Assembly: GCF_007827365.1 (NCBI RefSeq)
Contig: NZ_VISI01000002.1
Span: 1,183,001-1,247,000 of the forward strand
Direction of reading: 5' to 3'
Origin: Olleya sp. Hel_I_94
GTDB lineage: Bacteria > Bacteroidota > Bacteroidia > Flavobacteriales > Flavobacteriaceae
Length of the DNA: 64,000 nucleotides
This document shows positions 62,536 through 64,000 of the stretch, one piece after another; positions within the stretch are counted from its first letter, which is position 1; each line of letters opens with the position of its first letter. The translations under genes and the position numbers were made by a program. The notes below the pieces were generated by a model, which did not search any database, was not told where the DNA came from, and was given only the letters and a program-made list of their open reading frames with translations.

Positions 62536-64000
62536 ATGAAACTTAACCTACAAACCCCAATCATTGCTACATTTATCTTGTTTTGCTTGTCTACTCATGC
62601 ACAACAAATTACAGTAGACGACTCATTTACAGCCCAACAACTTGTAGAAAATAATTTAGTACAAGGTTGTGTTGAAGTAACAAATATTACATCTACCATT
62701 AACGGAAATGTTAATGGATTTTCCAGTTTTGGTTATTTTGAAAATGCAAGTTCAGGTTTTCCTTTTGAAAACGGAATAATGCTATCCACAGGTAGCGCTA
62801 CATCAGCAGGAAACACACAAAATACTAACCCTTTAAATGAAGGGACTGTTGCTTGGGGTACAGATCCTGATTTAGAAGCTGCTTTAGGCATAGACAATAC
62901 CTTAAACGCAACCTCTATACAATTCGATTTTATTTCTACATCAAGCAATGTTCAATTTAATTACATTTTAGCTTCAGAAGAGTATTTTGCTGAATATCCT
63001 TGTTTATACTCGGATGGTTTTGCTTTTTTAATTCGCGAGGCAGGAAGTGGTAATCCTTATCAAAACATTGCAGTAGTTCCCGGAACGTCTACTGCTGTAA
63101 ATACAAATACAATTCATGACGAAATCGTAGGTTTTTGTCCTGCAGAAAACAATGCCTATTTTGAAGGTTATAACATTGGAGATACAAATTTTAATGGTCG
63201 TACAACTGTTTTAACTGCTTCTGCAAGTATATTACCTAATGTACAATACAATATAAAATTAATTATAGCAGATCAAACAGACCGAAACTTTGATACAGCT
63301 GTTTTTATAGAAGGAAATAGTTTTACAGATAGTGTAAATCTTGGAGATGATATAACAACATGTGATGCTACAGTAACTCTAGATGCCAATACAGACAATC
63401 CTTTAGCAACTTACACTTGGTTATTTAATGACACTGTTATCACAGGAGAAACCGGAAGCACGTTATTAGTAAATACTGACGGTAATTATAAAGTAGAAAT
63501 TACTGTACCTTTAAATGCCGATTTTTGCACGTTTGAAGATTCAGTAAACGTTACACTTAATAGCATACAACTTGCAGATACATTAACAGACATAATTGTA
63601 TGCGACGATGTGTCTAACGATGGAGAAGAAAACTTTGATTTATCTATTAAAATATCGGAAGCTGAAGCTGCTTTACCAAGTGCATCGTATACTACAACGT
63701 TTCATCTTAATCAAACCGAAGCAGAAAATAACACAAATGCCCTAGTAAATTATTTAAGTACAACGTCAACACAATCTGTATTTTACCGCGTTCAAGATGA
63801 TGCTTCAGGATGTGTGTATATTGGTACGTTTAATCTTATAATTAACCCTTACTTAACTATAACCAATCCAACACCTTTAACTGTATGTTCTGCAGGAGGT
63901 GCTTCTGTGCCACTTACAGATAAAGATGACGAAATATCAAATGGTAACAGTAATTATAATGTTAATTACCACTATAATTTGGCTGATGCCGAAAGTGGAT
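62536..64000 (+). CDS. Choice-of-anchor-L domain secreted protein, 3' partial
   Basis: Open from ATG 62536 to the window end (488 codons seen). Signal peptide about 1-22 (ends STHAQ). Residues about 25-260 form the choice-of-anchor-L region: VQGCVEVTNI, FPFENGIMLSTGSA, FDFISTSSNVQFNYILASEEY by parts (NYILASEEYFAEY). A PKD/Ig-like part follows, then at least one CDD module (VCDDVSNDGEENFDL near residue 355) and the start of a second. Such proteins often end in a gliding C-terminal domain, which would lie beyond the window. Confidence 0.88.
   Translation, partial: MKLNLQTPIIATFILFCLSTHAQQITVDDSFTAQQLVENNLVQGCVEVTNITSTINGNVNGFSSFGYFENASSGFPFENGIMLSTGSATSAGNTQNTNPLNEGTVAWGTDPDLEAALGIDNTLNATSIQFDFISTSSNVQFNYILASEEYFAEYPCLYSDGFAFLIREAGSGNPYQNIAVVPGTSTAVNTNTIHDEIVGFCPAENNAYFEGYNIGDTNFNGRTTVLTASASILPNVQYNIKLIIADQTDRNFDTAVFIEGNSFTDSVNLGDDITTCDATVTLDANTDNPLATYTWLFNDTVITGETGSTLLVNTDGNYKVEITVPLNADFCTFEDSVNVTLNSIQLADTLTDIIVCDDVSNDGEENFDLSIKISEAEAALPSASYTTTFHLNQTEAENNTNALVNYLSTTSTQSVFYRVQDDASGCVYIGTFNLIINPYLTITNPTPLTVCSAGGASVPLTDKDDEISNGNSNYNVNYHYNLADAESG

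Noticed and set aside
62733..62948. Minus-strand frame of 71 codons
   Set aside because: Antisense to the choice-of-anchor-L region, which has a signal peptide and family motifs.

Overview
The window reads as a chromosomal segment of a marine-type member of the Flavobacteriaceae (Bacteroidota). The support is low-GC DNA, TAnnTTTG-type -7 promoter elements, the gliding gene gldI, type IX secretion (T9SS) type B C-terminal domains, DUF5606/DUF5683/DUF6122 proteins, Bacteroidota-style tra genes, and a methylmalonyl-CoA mutase split into small and large subunits. The genus cannot be fixed from the sequence alone.

Layout. (1) About 1-8.97 kb is the right end of an integrative and conjugative element of the CTnDOT-like Bacteroidota class. 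It holds a traG-traI-traJ-traK-traM-traN transfer operon that is cut by the window start and closed by a strong terminator. A cation-efflux cargo gene, an ORF6N regulator-like gene and a tyrosine integrase follow, and the integrase lies next to the 3' end of tRNA-Pro(TGG). (2) 9.4-15.1 kb: uridine kinase, a DivIC/FtsB-like protein, both methylmalonyl-CoA mutase subunits with a small lipoprotein gene between them, and a lipoprotein gene that looks frameshifted. (3) 15.4-21.1 kb: parA-parB-DUF5683-dapB-lepB-wbqC-DUF6122, an envelope, segregation and lysine/peptidoglycan operon. (4) 21.2-27.6 kb, minus strand: TPR protein, ribH, two tiny paralogous membrane proteins, mutL, two rhomboid proteases and an endonuclease/exonuclease/phosphatase protein. 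(5) 27.7-37.6 kb: recF, a lipoprotein, DUF721, two tandem cold-shock genes, ndk, a DHH phosphoesterase, gldI, a cyclophilin-FKBP fusion, mazG, DUF5606, def, ruvX and dapD. (6) 37.7-47.8 kb: a lipopolysaccharide/cell-surface glycan island with a sugar kinase-like protein, a GT9 heptosyltransferase, several GT2 enzymes, a GT4, a polysaccharide deacetylase and a pyruvyl transferase. Strands alternate almost gene by gene. (7) 47.8-54.8 kb: threonylcarbamoyl-AMP synthase, CCA-adding enzyme, GNAT, heme A synthase, a pRiA4b ORF-3-like protein, an unknown protein and an ABC transporter pair. (8) 54.8-64.0 kb: four consecutive large secreted proteins. Three carry the type B T9SS/gliding C-terminal domain, and the fourth begins with a choice-of-anchor-L region and runs off the window end.

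The most unusual observations are these. The kinase-like gene at 37687-38451 is open over its full length but has no ATG, GTG or TTG at its natural start. In the glycan island, convergent genes repeatedly share a 4-nt stop-stop overlap, and divergent genes have promoters packed into a few dozen bases. A hairpin lies directly on the integrase start codon, and the integrase has Ser in place of the first catalytic Arg. The end of mazG is tandemly duplicated. A repeated CDD-type module of about 95 residues is shared by the secreted-protein cluster. I did not find a CRISPR array, an rRNA operon or a clear defence system. All function calls rest on recognised motifs and family knowledge, and no database search was run.
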